In this document: positions 26,352 through 34,807 of the stretch, in pieces
How positions within the stretch are numbered: the stretch's first letter is position 1
How the letters are laid out: every line of letters begins with the position of its first letter
Source of the DNA: Oceanimonas marisflavi
Lineage (GTDB): Bacteria > Pseudomonadota > Gammaproteobacteria > Enterobacterales > Aeromonadaceae
Length of the DNA: 64,000 nucleotides
Assembly (NCBI RefSeq): GCF_003049725.1
Contig: NZ_QAGM01000006.1
Coordinates: 62,001-126,000 of the forward strand
Reading direction: 5' to 3'
Notes under the pieces: model-generated
The model's database searches: none
What the model was told of the DNA's origin: nothing
What the model saw: only the letters and a program-made list of their open reading frames with translations
Program-made: the position numbers and the translations under genes

Positions 26352-27086
26352 TCAGGGGCGCCACAGGCAGCTTCCGCCCTTTTTCTCTACCAGATCCAGC
26401 CGGCTTTCGTGAGCCTGCAGCTCGCTGTCGTCCGCCCGGATCACTTTCAGCGGCGGGCGGTCGGCCGGCAGCCGGCGCAGTTCGCTGCCATTGCTGTTTT
26501 GCTGGCCATGGTCGGCATACAGGTTCAGCTTGGTCTGGCCGCCGGTCATCAGCAGGTAGACGTCGGCCAGGATCTCGGCATCGAGCAAGGCCCCGTGCAG
26601 GGTGCGGTGGCTGTTGTCGATGCCGTAACGTTCACACAGCACGTCCAGGTTGTTGCGCTTGCCCGGGTAAATCTGCCGGGCCAGCGCCAGGGTATCGGTT
26701 ACCTTGCACAGTTCGGCCATGCGCTCGGGGCGGCCCAGCAGCTCCATTTCGTAGTCAAGAAAGCCCACGTCAAAGGGCGCGTTGTGGGCGACCATCTCGG
26801 CGCCGCGAATAAAGTCGAGAAACTCATCGACCGTGTCGGCAAATTCCGGCTTGTCGGCAAGAAAATCATCGGTAATGCCGTGAACGCGAATGGCTTCCTC
26901 GTCTACCTGACGGTCCGGCTTCAGGTACAGGTGCAGGTGCCGGCCGGTGAGGCGCCGGTTCACCACCTCGACACAGCCAATTTCAATGACCCTGTGCCCG
27001 ACATAGTGGGGACCTGTGTCCATGTTCATGCCGGTGGTCTCGGTATCGAGCACCACCTGCCGCTGATAGCCTGATTCGGTGATCAC
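26352..27086 (-). CDS. dnaQ: DNA polymerase III epsilon subunit (proofreading exonuclease)
   Basis: DnaQ is the 3'-5' proofreading subunit of the replicative polymerase core. The 244-residue product has Exo[11 protein letters not shown], Exo[17 protein letters not shown] and Exo[23 protein letters not shown]. The C-terminal tail after about residue 185, which binds the alpha subunit, contains the clamp-binding-like segment preceding it and ends CLWRP. It is divergent from rnhA and followed by tRNA-Asp, exactly the Escherichia rnhA-dnaQ-aspV arrangement. Confidence 0.96.
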   Translation of the reverse strand: MITESGYQRQVVLDTETTGMNMDTGPHYVGHRVIEIGCVEVVNRRLTGRHLHLYLKPDRQVDEEAIRVHGITDDFLADKPEFADTVDEFLDFIRGAEMVAHNAPFDVGFLDYEMELLGRPERMAELCKVTDTLALARQIYPGKRNNLDVLCERYGIDNSHRTLHGALLDAEILADVYLLMTGGQTKLNLYADHGQQNSNGSELRRLPADRPPLKVIRADDSELQAHESRLDLVEKKGGSCLWRP

Positions 27087-27219
27087 TGTGTTTTCCTCCG
27101 CAAATTCGGCGGTCAGTATATCGTCTGCGCCCGGCCATGATAAGCGCCGCTGCGCTGGCCGCTCTCTCCGGCCTGTGGCAGACTTCGCCCTTTACTGCAG
27201 CAATACAAAGAGCGACACC

Positions 27220-27684
27220 ATGAAACAGGTTCAGCTATTTACCGACGGCTCCTGCCTCGGCAACCCGGGCCCGGGCGGCTATGGCGCCGTGCTGATTTAC
27301 AAGCAGCACCGCAAGGAGCTGAGCGGCGGCTACCGGCTGACCACCAACAACCGCATGGAGCTGATGGCCGCCATCAAGGGGCTGGAAACCCTCAGCCACG
27401 ACTGTGAGGTGGAGCTGACCACCGACAGCCAGTATGTGCGTCAGGGCATAACCCAGTGGATCAAGGGCTGGAAGCGCAACAACTGGCGCACCGCCGCCAA
27501 AACCCCAGTGAAAAATGCCGATCTGTGGCAGCAGCTGGATGAACTGTGCCAGCGCCACAAGGTACAGTGGCACTGGGTGCGTGGCCATACCGGCCACCCG
27601 GAAAACGAGCGCTGTGACGATCTGGCCCGGGAAGCGGCCATGGACTCAAACAATCATCAGGAAGATGAAGGTTACTCGCGCTGA
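27220..27684 (+). CDS. rnhA: Ribonuclease HI
   Basis: RNase HI degrades RNA in RNA-DNA hybrids. The ATG at 27220 gives 154 residues, matching Escherichia (155). The catalytic acids are visible in [14 protein letters not shown] (Asp), NNRMELMAA (Glu), [11 protein letters not shown] (Asp) and CDDLAREAA (Asp), with the active-site His in [10 protein letters not shown]. It is divergent from dnaQ. Its last 13 bases overlap the 3' end of the convergent methyltransferase gene. Confidence 0.97.
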   Translation: MKQVQLFTDGSCLGNPGPGGYGAVLIYKQHRKELSGGYRLTTNNRMELMAAIKGLETLSHDCEVELTTDSQYVRQGITQWIKGWKRNNWRTAAKTPVKNADLWQQLDELCQRHKVQWHWVRGHTGHPENERCDDLAREAAMDSNNHQEDEGYSR

Positions 27685-28388
27685 CGAGCCATCTCCGGCC
27701 GTGCCACCGGCGCGGCCACCGGTTTCCGTTCACGCACCGGGGTGAGCGGAAAACGCCGCTTGCGCGCCAGCAATATATAGACCGCCGCCGGTGATGGCAG
27801 CACCGCCGGACAGCAACGCCGCTGCCACCGGTCCAGCCAGGGCATAAAGCCGGTAAAACCGATGTAATCCCGCTCAATCACCTCAAATCCCAGCAGCTTC
27901 AGCCAGTCTTCCACCCTGGCCGGCGCCAGCATGTGGCGCCAGTTCGGTAACCGCTGGCGCCAGCCTGGCCAGCAGCGGGCCAGGCCGGCGCTGCCGTAGG
28001 GATTGAAGCCGGTGAGCACCAGCCAGCCGTCGTCCCGCAATACCACTTCGGTTTCCCGCAGAATGGCATGGGGATGCTCGCTGTAGTCCAGCACATGAGC
28101 CAGCAGACAGGCATCCAGGCTGCCCGGAGCAAAGGGCATGGCGGTGGCGTCCCCCAGCAGATCCATGCCGTCACGTTCACGCTGGGCCATCACCACGCCC
28201 TGACGCAGGCGGCTGCGTTCCAGCGACAGTTCCGCGCTGAGGGCGTCTACCTTGAGCAGACTGAAGCCAAACAGCCCCGGCGCCCATTCATCCAGGCGCT
28301 GCTGCAGCTGCTCGGCAATATAGGGGCCCCTGGGCAGGCTGCGCCAGCTGTCGGGGGCCGGCTGTGGGGTCTTGCTGGCTGAGTTCAT
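27672..28388 (-). CDS. YafS-like class I SAM-dependent methyltransferase
   Basis: The start at 28388 is preceded by AGAGGGATA and gives 238 residues. The usual glycine-rich SAM motif is degenerate (near [14 protein letters not shown]), but the following strands, [20 protein letters not shown] and [17 protein letters not shown], are typical of class I methyltransferases, as in Escherichia YafS, which lies at the same place between rnhA and gloB. The substrate is unknown. The 3' end overlaps rnhA by 13 bases and the gene is divergent from gloB. Confidence 0.85.
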   Translation of the reverse strand: MNSASKTPQPAPDSWRSLPRGPYIAEQLQQRLDEWAPGLFGFSLLKVDALSAELSLERSRLRQGVVMAQRERDGMDLLGDATAMPFAPGSLDACLLAHVLDYSEHPHAILRETEVVLRDDGWLVLTGFNPYGSAGLARCWPGWRQRLPNWRHMLAPARVEDWLKLLGFEVIERDYIGFTGFMPWLDRWQRRCCPAVLPSPAAVYILLARKRRFPLTPVRERKPVAAPVARPEMARQRE

Positions 28389-28435
28389 TATCCCTCTGGT
28401 AAGCTTTGGCATTCTGTCATGCCAAGGATTAATCA

Positions 28436-29206
28436 ATGATGAACGTAACACCGCTTCGTGCCTTTAACGATAACTATATCTGGCTGATTGGCAATGGCCG
28501 TCAGGCCGCCGTGGTCGATCCGGGCGATGCCGCCCCGGTGGAGGCGGCGCTGGCCGAGCGCGGTCTTGAGCTGAGTGCCATTCTCATTACCCATCATCAT
28601 CATGATCACACCGGTGGCGTGCGCGAGCTGCTGGCCGCCTGGCCGGATGCCACCCTGTATGCCCCTGCCGCCGAGCGCCTGCCCGCCCCCGGCGCCATCG
28701 CCCTGAAGGAAGGCGACACCGTCTCCCTGCCGGCGCTGGATCTGGCGCTGCAGGTGATGGAAGTGCCCGGCCATACCCTGGGTCACATTGCCTATTACGG
28801 CGCCGGCATGCTGTTTTGCGGCGATACCCTGTTTTCCGGTGGCTGTGGCCGGCTGTTTGACGGGACACCGGAGCAGATGCACCGCTCGCTCTCCCGTCTG
28901 GCCGCCCTGCCCGACAACACTCACGTTTATTGCACCCATGAATATACCCAGGCCAATCTGGCGTTCTGTTATGCGGTGGAGCCGGACAATACAGCCCTGC
29001 TGAATTACATGAAGGAAGTGGCCAAACTGCGCCAGCAGGATGTGCCCACCCTGCCCTCTGCCATTAGCCGGGAAAAAGCCGTTAATGTGTTTCTGCGCAC
29101 CGCCGAGCCTGCCGTCCGGGCCGCCGCTCAGGTTGAGGCAATGGAGGAGTTAAACGAAGACTGTCAAGTATTCGCTGCACTTCGCCGCTGGAAGGACCAT
29201 TTTTAA
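28436..29206 (+). CDS. gloB: Hydroxyacylglutathione hydrolase (glyoxalase II)
   Basis: Glyoxalase II hydrolyses S-lactoylglutathione to lactate and glutathione in methylglyoxal detoxification. The 256-residue product has the binuclear metal motif THHHHDHTGG, the second-site residues in VPGHTLGH and FCGDTLFSGGCGRLFDGT, and the C-terminal substrate-binding domain with CTHEYTQANLAF. Length and gene order (methyltransferase-gloB-mltD) match Escherichia. Two consecutive ATG codons begin the frame. Confidence 0.96.
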   Translation: MMNVTPLRAFNDNYIWLIGNGRQAAVVDPGDAAPVEAALAERGLELSAILITHHHHDHTGGVRELLAAWPDATLYAPAAERLPAPGAIALKEGDTVSLPALDLALQVMEVPGHTLGHIAYYGAGMLFCGDTLFSGGCGRLFDGTPEQMHRSLSRLAALPDNTHVYCTHEYTQANLAFCYAVEPDNTALLNYMKEVAKLRQQDVPTLPSAISREKAVNVFLRTAEPAVRAAAQVEAMEELNEDCQVFAALRRWKDHF

Positions 29207-29211
29207 CGAAC

Positions 29212-29240
29212 TTGATTAAACTGCTCACAAAGCATACACT
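29212..29240 (+). promoter_or_regulatory. Likely sigma-70 promoter of mltD
   Basis: TTGATT (29212-29217) and TACACT (29235-29240) are separated by 17 bases and lie about 30 bases before the mltD start, just after the gloB stop. Confidence 0.6.
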
Positions 29241-29269
29241 GGCCGCCGTTTTTTCGAGAAGCAGACACG

Positions 29270-30661
29270 ATGATAAGACTTTGCATTTTATCCGGTGCCT
29301 TGCTCCTGGCTGGCTGCCAGGCGGTATCGACCGATTCGGCGCGCCAGACCCAGGGTCTCCAGAAGGGTGCCGAAGAGCAGAAAAGCCAGCCGCAGAACGC
29401 CAAAGCCAGGGACTATACCGTGCTCAGGGCCGCCGGCCGCGACAGCCGCCATTCGTCCGATGAAAGCCCGCGACAGCGCCAGACCGAAGCCCGCGAGCAG
29501 GAACAGCAGGATCTGTGGCAGGCCATCGCCGACGACATGAAGCTGGATATTCCGGCCAATCACCCCAGGGTGGTGGCTCAGCGCAAGTGGTACCTGAAAC
29601 AACCCAACTACATGCGCTCCGTCACCGAACGCGCCAGACCGTTTCTCTATCTCATCAAGGAAGAGATAGAAAAACGGGACATGCCGATGGAGCTGGCCCT
29701 GCTGCCGGTGGTGGAAAGTACCTTTAATCCCAAGGCCTATTCCCACGGCCATGCCGCCGGTCTGTGGCAGATGCTGCACGGCACCGGCAAGAACTTTGGT
29801 CTGCATTACGACAGCTGGTACGACGGCCGTTACGACATCATGGCCTCTACCCGGGCGGCGCTCGACTATCTGGAGTATCTGCACAAGTTCTTTGACGGCA
29901 ACTGGACCCACGCCCTGGCCGCCTATAACTCGGGCGAAGGCCGGGTGCAGCGCGCCATTCGCGCCAACCGTCGCCAGGGCAAGGCCACCGACTACTGGTC
30001 GCTGTCACTGCCCAAGGAAACCCAGAACTATGTGCCCAAGCTGATGGCGCTGGCCGATATTCTCAAGCGTTCCGATCATTACGGCATGGACGTGCCCGCC
30101 CTGCCCAATCGTCCCCAGGTGGCGGCGGTTGAAGTGGAAGGCCAGGTGGATCTGAACATGGCGGCGGATCTGGCCGGCGTCAGTCGCAGCCAGCTCAAGG
30201 CGCTGAATCCGGCCTACAAGCACACGTCCACCTCGCCGCTGATCGCTGCGGAGATCCTGGTGCCGGTGCGCCATGCCGAGACCTTTGAACTGGCCATGGC
30301 CGATCTGCCCGCCGAAGAGCGCATGAATTACCAGCGCTACCGGGTCAAGGGCGGCGACAGCCTGGGCGTGATCGCCCGCCGTTACGGCACTCAGGTGGTG
30401 GCGTTGAAACAGGCCAACAACCTGCGCGGCAACACCATTCGCATTGGTCAGACCCTGCTGGTGCCCTCGGTAACCACGCCGGCTCCTTCACGCACCAGCG
30501 GCGATCAAAACATCTATCGCGTGCAGGCCGGCGATTCGCTGTCGGTGATAGCCAGCCGCTTCAGCGTGAGCATTGCCGATCTGCTGCGCTGGAACCAGCT
30601 GAGCAACAAGCACATGCTGCGTGCCGGACAGCAGCTGATTGTGGCCGCCAATGCCGGCTGA
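29270..30661 (+). CDS. mltD: Membrane-bound lytic murein transglycosylase D (lipoprotein)
   Basis: MltD cleaves peptidoglycan glycan strands to 1,6-anhydro products. The 463-residue product has a lipoprotein signal peptide with lipobox LLAGC (Cys about 16), a goose-type lysozyme-like domain with the catalytic Glu in PVVESTFNPKAYS, the segment AAGLWQMLHGTGKNFGL, ALAAYNSGEGRVQ, and two LysM repeats near the C-terminus (RYRVKGGDSLGVIARRYGTQ and IYRVQAGDSLSVIASRFSVS). The substrate-groove segment reads WQMLHGTG where many relatives have WQFMPGTG or similar. The location is the outer membrane, facing the periplasm. Confidence 0.94.
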   Translation: MIRLCILSGALLLAGCQAVSTDSARQTQGLQKGAEEQKSQPQNAKARDYTVLRAAGRDSRHSSDESPRQRQTEAREQEQQDLWQAIADDMKLDIPANHPRVVAQRKWYLKQPNYMRSVTERARPFLYLIKEEIEKRDMPMELALLPVVESTFNPKAYSHGHAAGLWQMLHGTGKNFGLHYDSWYDGRYDIMASTRAALDYLEYLHKFFDGNWTHALAAYNSGEGRVQRAIRANRRQGKATDYWSLSLPKETQNYVPKLMALADILKRSDHYGMDVPALPNRPQVAAVEVEGQVDLNMAADLAGVSRSQLKALNPAYKHTSTSPLIAAEILVPVRHAETFELAMADLPAEERMNYQRYRVKGGDSLGVIARRYGTQVVALKQANNLRGNTIRIGQTLLVPSVTTPAPSRTSGDQNIYRVQAGDSLSVIASRFSVSIADLLRWNQLSNKHMLRAGQQLIVAANAG

Positions 30662-30680
30662 TGTGTGAGTGTTCAATAGC

Positions 30681-30709
30681 AAAGGGAGCCTTAAGGCTCC
30701 CTTTTTGTT
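30681..30709. terminator. Bidirectional terminator between mltD and yciA
   Basis: AAAGGGAGCC-TTAA-GGCTCCCTTT is a perfect ten-base-pair stem followed by TT and GTTT on the plus strand and flanked by A residues that give T residues on the minus strand. It serves two convergent genes. Confidence 0.9.
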
Positions 30710-31120
30710 TTATTCTGCCTGTGTCTGTCCGGGTTTAACCGCGCGCGGACGGCCATTTTCGTCAATGGCCACATACACAAACTCGGCCCCGGCCACCGGG
30801 TAACGGGGGCCGCTTTCCGGGGTCAGTACCGGCTTGACCCAGACTTCCACCTTGATGGTAATGGAAGTGCGCCCCACCCTGACCAGCTCGCCATAACAGC
30901 AAACAACATCGCCTACCTGCACCGGACGGGCAAACACCATTTTCTCAACGGCCACGGTGCATACCCGGCCAAGGGCAATTTCGTTGGCCAGCAGGCTGCC
31001 ACCCAGATCCATCTGCGACATGATCCAGCCACCAAAGATATCACCGTTGGCATTGGTGTCGGCCGGCATGGCCATGGTGCGCAGCAGCAGGTCTCCCCTG
31101 GGGTTTTGTGGTTCGCTCAT
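30710..31120 (-). CDS. yciA: Acyl-CoA thioesterase YciA
   Basis: YciA is a hexameric hot-dog-fold thioesterase that hydrolyses many acyl-CoAs. The 136-residue product has the family pattern LLLRTMAMPADTNANGDIFGG, with the catalytic Asp in the NANGDIFGG turn, then WIMSQMDLGG and the strand VFARPVQVGDVV. It has no signal peptide. It appears monocistronic and convergent with mltD. Confidence 0.94.
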   Translation of the reverse strand: MSEPQNPRGDLLLRTMAMPADTNANGDIFGGWIMSQMDLGGSLLANEIALGRVCTVAVEKMVFARPVQVGDVVCCYGELVRVGRTSITIKVEVWVKPVLTPESGPRYPVAGAEFVYVAIDENGRPRAVKPGQTQAE

Positions 31121-31192
31121 GTTTTCTCTTACTCTTGTGTCGCACTGAAAGCCGGCATCATAGTCCGCCCCGTTTTCCCTCGCAATTATCGC

Positions 31193-32005
31193 TTAGTTTG
31201 ACGGCTTGCGCTGTCCCAGCCACTGAAACCAGTCGGTCACGGTATAGTCCATATTCAGCCAGCGGCAAAGGGCGCTGCCGTCTATGGTCTTGCCCTCGCC
31301 GCCGCCGGTAAATTCGGGTGGCGGCAGTGACTGCAGCCGGGCGGCTTCACCGTAGAAATCGTGCCGGCTGGGGTGGTGAGGCGCACTGACGTTTAGCACG
31401 GCGGGCCAGTCACTGCGTTCCAGTATGGCGGGCAGAAAGCGCAGCAAATCATCCAGCGCCACCAGGTTGACCGGCTCGTCACCGCCGTCAAAGCGCTTGC
31501 CCGACAGAAACCGGCCCGGCTCCCGGTTGCCGCCCACCAGCCCCGACAACCGCAGGATAAGTACGCTACGAGCGCCACAGGCCTGCACCGCCCGCTCGGC
31601 AGCCAGCATGCGCTCGCCCCGGGGGCCGTCGGGGGCGGCGTCGGCTTCGGTTTTAACTCCCATACCACTGTAAACCGAGGTGGCGCTGGTGAAGATCACC
31701 CGTTGTATGCCGCCGGCCACCGCCAGCCGCGCCAGGTTCCCGAGCGTGGCCGGGTAGTCATTCACCTTGCCCGGCGGCACGCACAGCACCAGGGTGTGGG
31801 CGCGCAGCCGCTCGGGCCAGTGTGCCGGCAGCGGGGCATTGAAGTCCCAACACTCGGCGTGAAGGCCGGCATCGTTCAGCCGGGCCACCTTTTCCGGATC
31901 CCGGCTGGTGCCGGCCACCCGCCAGCCCCGCGCAAGCAGGGTGTGAGCCAACGGCTCTCCCAGCCAGCCCAGCCCCAGAATGGCGATACTGTGTTCAGTA
32001 GACAT
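31193..32005 (-). CDS. YeeZ-like NAD-dependent epimerase/dehydratase family protein
   Basis: The 270-residue protein has an N-terminal Rossmann motif (ILGLGWLGEPLAHTLL) and the extended short-chain dehydrogenase pattern with SATSVYSGMG in the active-site region and a RLSGLVGG segment, as in Escherichia YeeZ. The reaction is unknown. Its ATG lies inside the end of slt (11-base overlap), so the two are translationally coupled. Confidence 0.82.
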   Translation of the reverse strand: MSTEHSIAILGLGWLGEPLAHTLLARGWRVAGTSRDPEKVARLNDAGLHAECWDFNAPLPAHWPERLRAHTLVLCVPPGKVNDYPATLGNLARLAVAGGIQRVIFTSATSVYSGMGVKTEADAAPDGPRGERMLAAERAVQACGARSVLILRLSGLVGGNREPGRFLSGKRFDGGDEPVNLVALDDLLRFLPAILERSDWPAVLNVSAPHHPSRHDFYGEAARLQSLPPPEFTGGGEGKTIDGSALCRWLNMDYTVTDWFQWLGQRKPSN

Positions 32006-33902
32006 AAGCCAGCTCTCCCGGAGTGATAAAGGTCTTTTTATGCCCCAGCATATCCTGATAGATCACCGAATAAGCCAGCACGTTCTGCACATACCCCCGG
32101 GTTTCCCGGTAGGGAATATTTTCCACCCACACATCCAGCGGACGGCTGCCGCTTTCCGCCAGCCAGCGGTTGATTCGTCCCGGGCCGGCATTGTAGGCGG
32201 CAATGGCCGGGATCCGGTTACCCTGATAACGCTCCAGCAGCTCCTTGAAGTAGCTGGCGCCGAGCTGCACATTGATTTCGGGCACATATACGTCATTACT
32301 GTGGCGATAGCCGCTGATGCCATGCTTGCGCGCCGTCTCCCGGGCGGTGGCCGGCATCAGCTGCATCAGGCCGCCGGCGCCCACCGGTGAGCGGGCCTGC
32401 TCATAGAAGGCGCTTTCCTGACGGGCAATGGCAAACAGGGTGGACTCGTCCAGATTGAGTTTGCGGGCCTGTCCACGAAACACATTTCTGTATACCACCG
32501 GGAAGCGCAGCTCCAGCTGATCCCAGGCCCTGGCGCTGATGCTGGCCAGCACCGATTTGTCGTACCAGCCCCGTTCCAGCGCCAGGGCGCCCAGCGCCAG
32601 CTGCTCGTCCTTGCTGACCTTGCCCAGCAGGTGATACCACTCACTGCGGGCCGATCCCTTGTTGCCCAGGGCCAGCCATTCCGCCACCCGGGCCAGTGCC
32701 GGCCAGCGGGTAACCGCCTGCCGCCACTCCGGTGCCGGCGGCGGCGCCTGCCGGTTCAGGGAAAACGGCCGCTGGCTGCGCTGGGCCGCGAGAAAGCCGT
32801 AATAATCCCGCTCGCCGGCGGCCCTGGCCCAGGCGGCATCCGCCGCTTTCTGATTGCCATTGTGCTCCAGCGCCCGGCCCCGCCAGTATTGCCAGCGGCT
32901 GTTGTTCTGCTCGTCGGCGGGCAGCCGGTCCAGCCAGTCGTTCAGATGAGCCCAGTCCTGCTCCCAGATGGCCAGCCGGGCCCGCAGTTCAAACAGGGCA
33001 TCGCTGCCCACCTCGGGCAAACGCTGATCAAGCCAGCGGCGGTATTCCTGCGTGCGGTTATACATCAGCCGGCGGGCCAGGCTGCGCTCTACTTCGGCCA
33101 CCTGCAAGGACGTCAGCCCGGGCTGACGCTGATAACGGGAATAAAGTCGCATGGCCAGTTGCGGATTGCGGTCGGCCAGCCGCACCAGGGCAACGGCCAT
33201 GGCCGCCCGGTGACGCTGGTCCGCGTGTTCAAAACGGGCAGTGTCGGCAAGCAGCGCCGGATCCTTGTCCAGCGCCAGCAGCAGCTCGCCGGCGGCCCGG
33301 GAAGAGGGCGCCAGCATCTCCGACAGGTATTTGATCAGGCCGCTCTGTCCGGTTTCATAGGCCAGCAACATGCGCTGCCATACGTGCTCGTTGCTGCGCC
33401 CGCCCACGCTCTGCCAGGCTTCAAACAGGGGATCACAGATATTGGGCCGGGACTGGCCCGACAGCCACAACCGCTCGGCGCCCTTGATGGCCCCGGTCCG
33501 GTCACCGGTGGCCCACCTGGCCCGGTAGTGAGCGCACTGCAGCTCTGTGCTGTTGGGCAGCTCGGGATACAGGGCCAGAAATTCGCGCCAGCGCTGCTCC
33601 CGGGCCAGCCTGAACAGGTAAAGCCGCTCCAGCCGGTCGGCCAGCAGGGAATCGTTATAACGGCTGACAAAGCCCTCCACGTCTCTGGTGCTGATGTGGT
33701 CAAGCCGATCGGCCAGATAACGATAATCCAGATAGGGCACCAGCGGATAGGCGTCGAGGCCCTGCCGCAGCTGCCGGTATTCATTCGTTTTGCCCTGCTC
33801 CAGAGCCTGCTCTGCCTGGCGGTATTGATCTCTGAGTGGCGACGCCTGGGCAGCCAGCCCCAGGGTCAGTAATAACACGCCCAATCCAACCCGTTTAAAC
33901 AC
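31995..33902 (-). CDS. slt: Soluble lytic murein transglycosylase
   Basis: Slt70 releases anhydromuropeptides from peptidoglycan in the periplasm. The 635-residue product has a signal peptide (about 1-20, ending AQA), a long alpha-superhelical U/L region (about 25-450) and a C-terminal SLT lysozyme-like domain with the catalytic Glu in ARQESAFYEQARSPVGAGG, LMQLMPATARETA, and IPAIAAYNAGPGRINRWL. Length matches the Escherichia protein (645). It overlaps the downstream yeeZ-like gene by 11 bases. Confidence 0.96.
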   Translation of the reverse strand: MFKRVGLGVLLLTLGLAAQASPLRDQYRQAEQALEQGKTNEYRQLRQGLDAYPLVPYLDYRYLADRLDHISTRDVEGFVSRYNDSLLADRLERLYLFRLAREQRWREFLALYPELPNSTELQCAHYRARWATGDRTGAIKGAERLWLSGQSRPNICDPLFEAWQSVGGRSNEHVWQRMLLAYETGQSGLIKYLSEMLAPSSRAAGELLLALDKDPALLADTARFEHADQRHRAAMAVALVRLADRNPQLAMRLYSRYQRQPGLTSLQVAEVERSLARRLMYNRTQEYRRWLDQRLPEVGSDALFELRARLAIWEQDWAHLNDWLDRLPADEQNNSRWQYWRGRALEHNGNQKAADAAWARAAGERDYYGFLAAQRSQRPFSLNRQAPPPAPEWRQAVTRWPALARVAEWLALGNKGSARSEWYHLLGKVSKDEQLALGALALERGWYDKSVLASISARAWDQLELRFPVVYRNVFRGQARKLNLDESTLFAIARQESAFYEQARSPVGAGGLMQLMPATARETARKHGISGYRHSNDVYVPEINVQLGASYFKELLERYQGNRIPAIAAYNAGPGRINRWLAESGSRPLDVWVENIPYRETRGYVQNVLAYSVIYQDMLGHKKTFITPGELAYVY

Positions 33903-34152
33903 CCTGGTCTCTCCCGCGACACTGTAGTGAAGCTATCGTAAGAAATGGCGGCAGGGCTGCCAATGGGTGAACATAAATTCTTTTGGCGGACAAGACAGAG
34001 AGAGTCGTTAAGCTCCATTTTCGCCGTCTGGCTCACACTTCCCTTCCATATGGGCGGCACCGCCATGATTACTTGATCCAGCTCACAAAACCATTTTACC
34101 AAGGGGTTAATCTGAAACCGTAAAGCAGAGACAACAATCAAGGGGGTTCCTT

Positions 34153-34482
34153 ATGTCCATTGCCATTACCAGCCATGTTATCGACATCACTCCCGCCATT
34201 CGTGAACGGATTGAAAGTCGTTTTGAAAAGCTGAACCGGCGCCAGATTGCGCTGATCACCCCCCATGTGGTTATTCAGAAGGAAGGCCTGAACTATCAGG
34301 TGGAAGCCAGTGCCGGCGTGCCCGGTGAAACCCTGTTCGCCCAGGCGGAAGACGAGAACCTCTATGCCGCCATCAATGATCTGGGCCACAAGCTGGAACG
34401 TCAGCTGACCCGCTACGCGGAAAAACCCCTGGCCCAGCGTGCCCAGGCCACCCAACCGGTGGTGGAAGAAGAAGAGAGCTAA
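34153..34482 (+). CDS. raiA: Ribosome-associated inhibitor RaiA (YfiA)
   Basis: RaiA binds the 30S decoding region at cold shock or stationary phase and blocks translation. The 109-residue product has the beta-alpha fold of the short HPF family (MSIAITSHVIDITPAIRERI, ESRFEKLNRRQ, FAQAEDENLYAAINDLGHKL) and an acidic C-terminal tail ending EEEES, as in RaiA rather than short HPF. A strong AAGGGGG site precedes the ATG. The raiA-pheL-pheA order is the same as in Escherichia. Confidence 0.94.
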   Translation: MSIAITSHVIDITPAIRERIESRFEKLNRRQIALITPHVVIQKEGLNYQVEASAGVPGETLFAQAEDENLYAAINDLGHKLERQLTRYAEKPLAQRAQATQPVVEEEES

Positions 34483-34495
34483 GCGTACTTCCCCC

Positions 34496-34520
34496 GGCCG
34501 CGGTCTGTCCGCGGCCTTTA
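34496..34520 (+). terminator. Terminator of raiA
   Basis: An eight-base-pair stem GGCCGCGG/CCGCGGCC with a TCTGT loop, followed by TTTA, lies 14 bases beyond the raiA stop. Confidence 0.75.
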
Positions 34521-34525
34521 CTATT

Positions 34526-34562
34526 CCCCCTTCCCTGCTCCCTATTCCCTGCCCAGTTCCCC
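34526..34562 (-). repeat. G-quadruplex-capable tract between raiA and pheL
   Basis: The minus strand has six runs of three or more G separated by two to four bases (C runs at 34526, 34533, 34540, 34547, 34552 and 34559 on the plus strand). It lies just upstream of the presumed pheL promoter. Quadruplex formation is a prediction only. Confidence 0.5.
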
Positions 34563-34590
34563 GTTATTTCCCCAAATTTCCAGAAAGATC

Positions 34591-34619
34591 TTGCCAGCTC
34601 CGCCACTTTTCAGTATTCC
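34591..34619 (+). promoter_or_regulatory. Candidate promoter of pheL-pheA
   Basis: TTGCCA (34591-34596) and TATTCC (34614-34619) with a 17-base spacer lie about 34 bases before the leader peptide ATG, the expected place for the attenuated pheA promoter. The -10 is a weak match. Confidence 0.45.
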
Positions 34620-34652
34620 TATGGATTGCGTTACTCAAGAGCCGTAAAAAGT

Positions 34653-34697
34653 ATGCCCGTTCAGCCGTTTTTCTTTCGCTTCTTTTTTGCATCCTGA
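34653..34697 (+). CDS. pheL: pheA leader peptide
   Basis: A 14-codon frame encodes MPVQPFFFRFFFAS, with six Phe codons in two triplets. It matches the Escherichia leader (also rich in FFF) in size, position and composition and is followed directly by the attenuator. Translation of the Phe codons senses charged tRNA-Phe, so the peptide itself has no known function beyond regulation. Confidence 0.92.
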   Translation: MPVQPFFFRFFFAS

Positions 34698-34701
34698 CAC
34701 C

Positions 34702-34770
34702 GGGAGGCAGCTGTCTGGCGAAAAACAAGCGAAAGACGAACAGCCAAGCCTCCCACCGGGAGGCTTTTTT
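34702..34770 (+). promoter_or_regulatory. Phenylalanine attenuator of pheA
   Basis: The terminator is the stem AGCCTCCC/GGGAGGCT (34747-34765) with an ACC loop and six T residues. The segment GGGAGGC at 34702-34708, just after the leader stop, can pair instead with GCCTCCC at 34748-34754 and so prevent the terminator. Ribosome stalling at Phe codons would favour this antiterminator, as in classical amino acid attenuation. Confidence 0.88.
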
Positions 34771-34807
34771 ATTGACGCGCAGTCTGGCGAGGAAGGAAGC
34801 CCTATTC

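Noticed and set aside
34439-34807. N-terminal extension of PheA upstream of 34808
   Set aside because: It would run through the raiA terminator, the pheL leader and the attenuator; the ATG at 34808 gives the exact family start MNLDDIRSKI.
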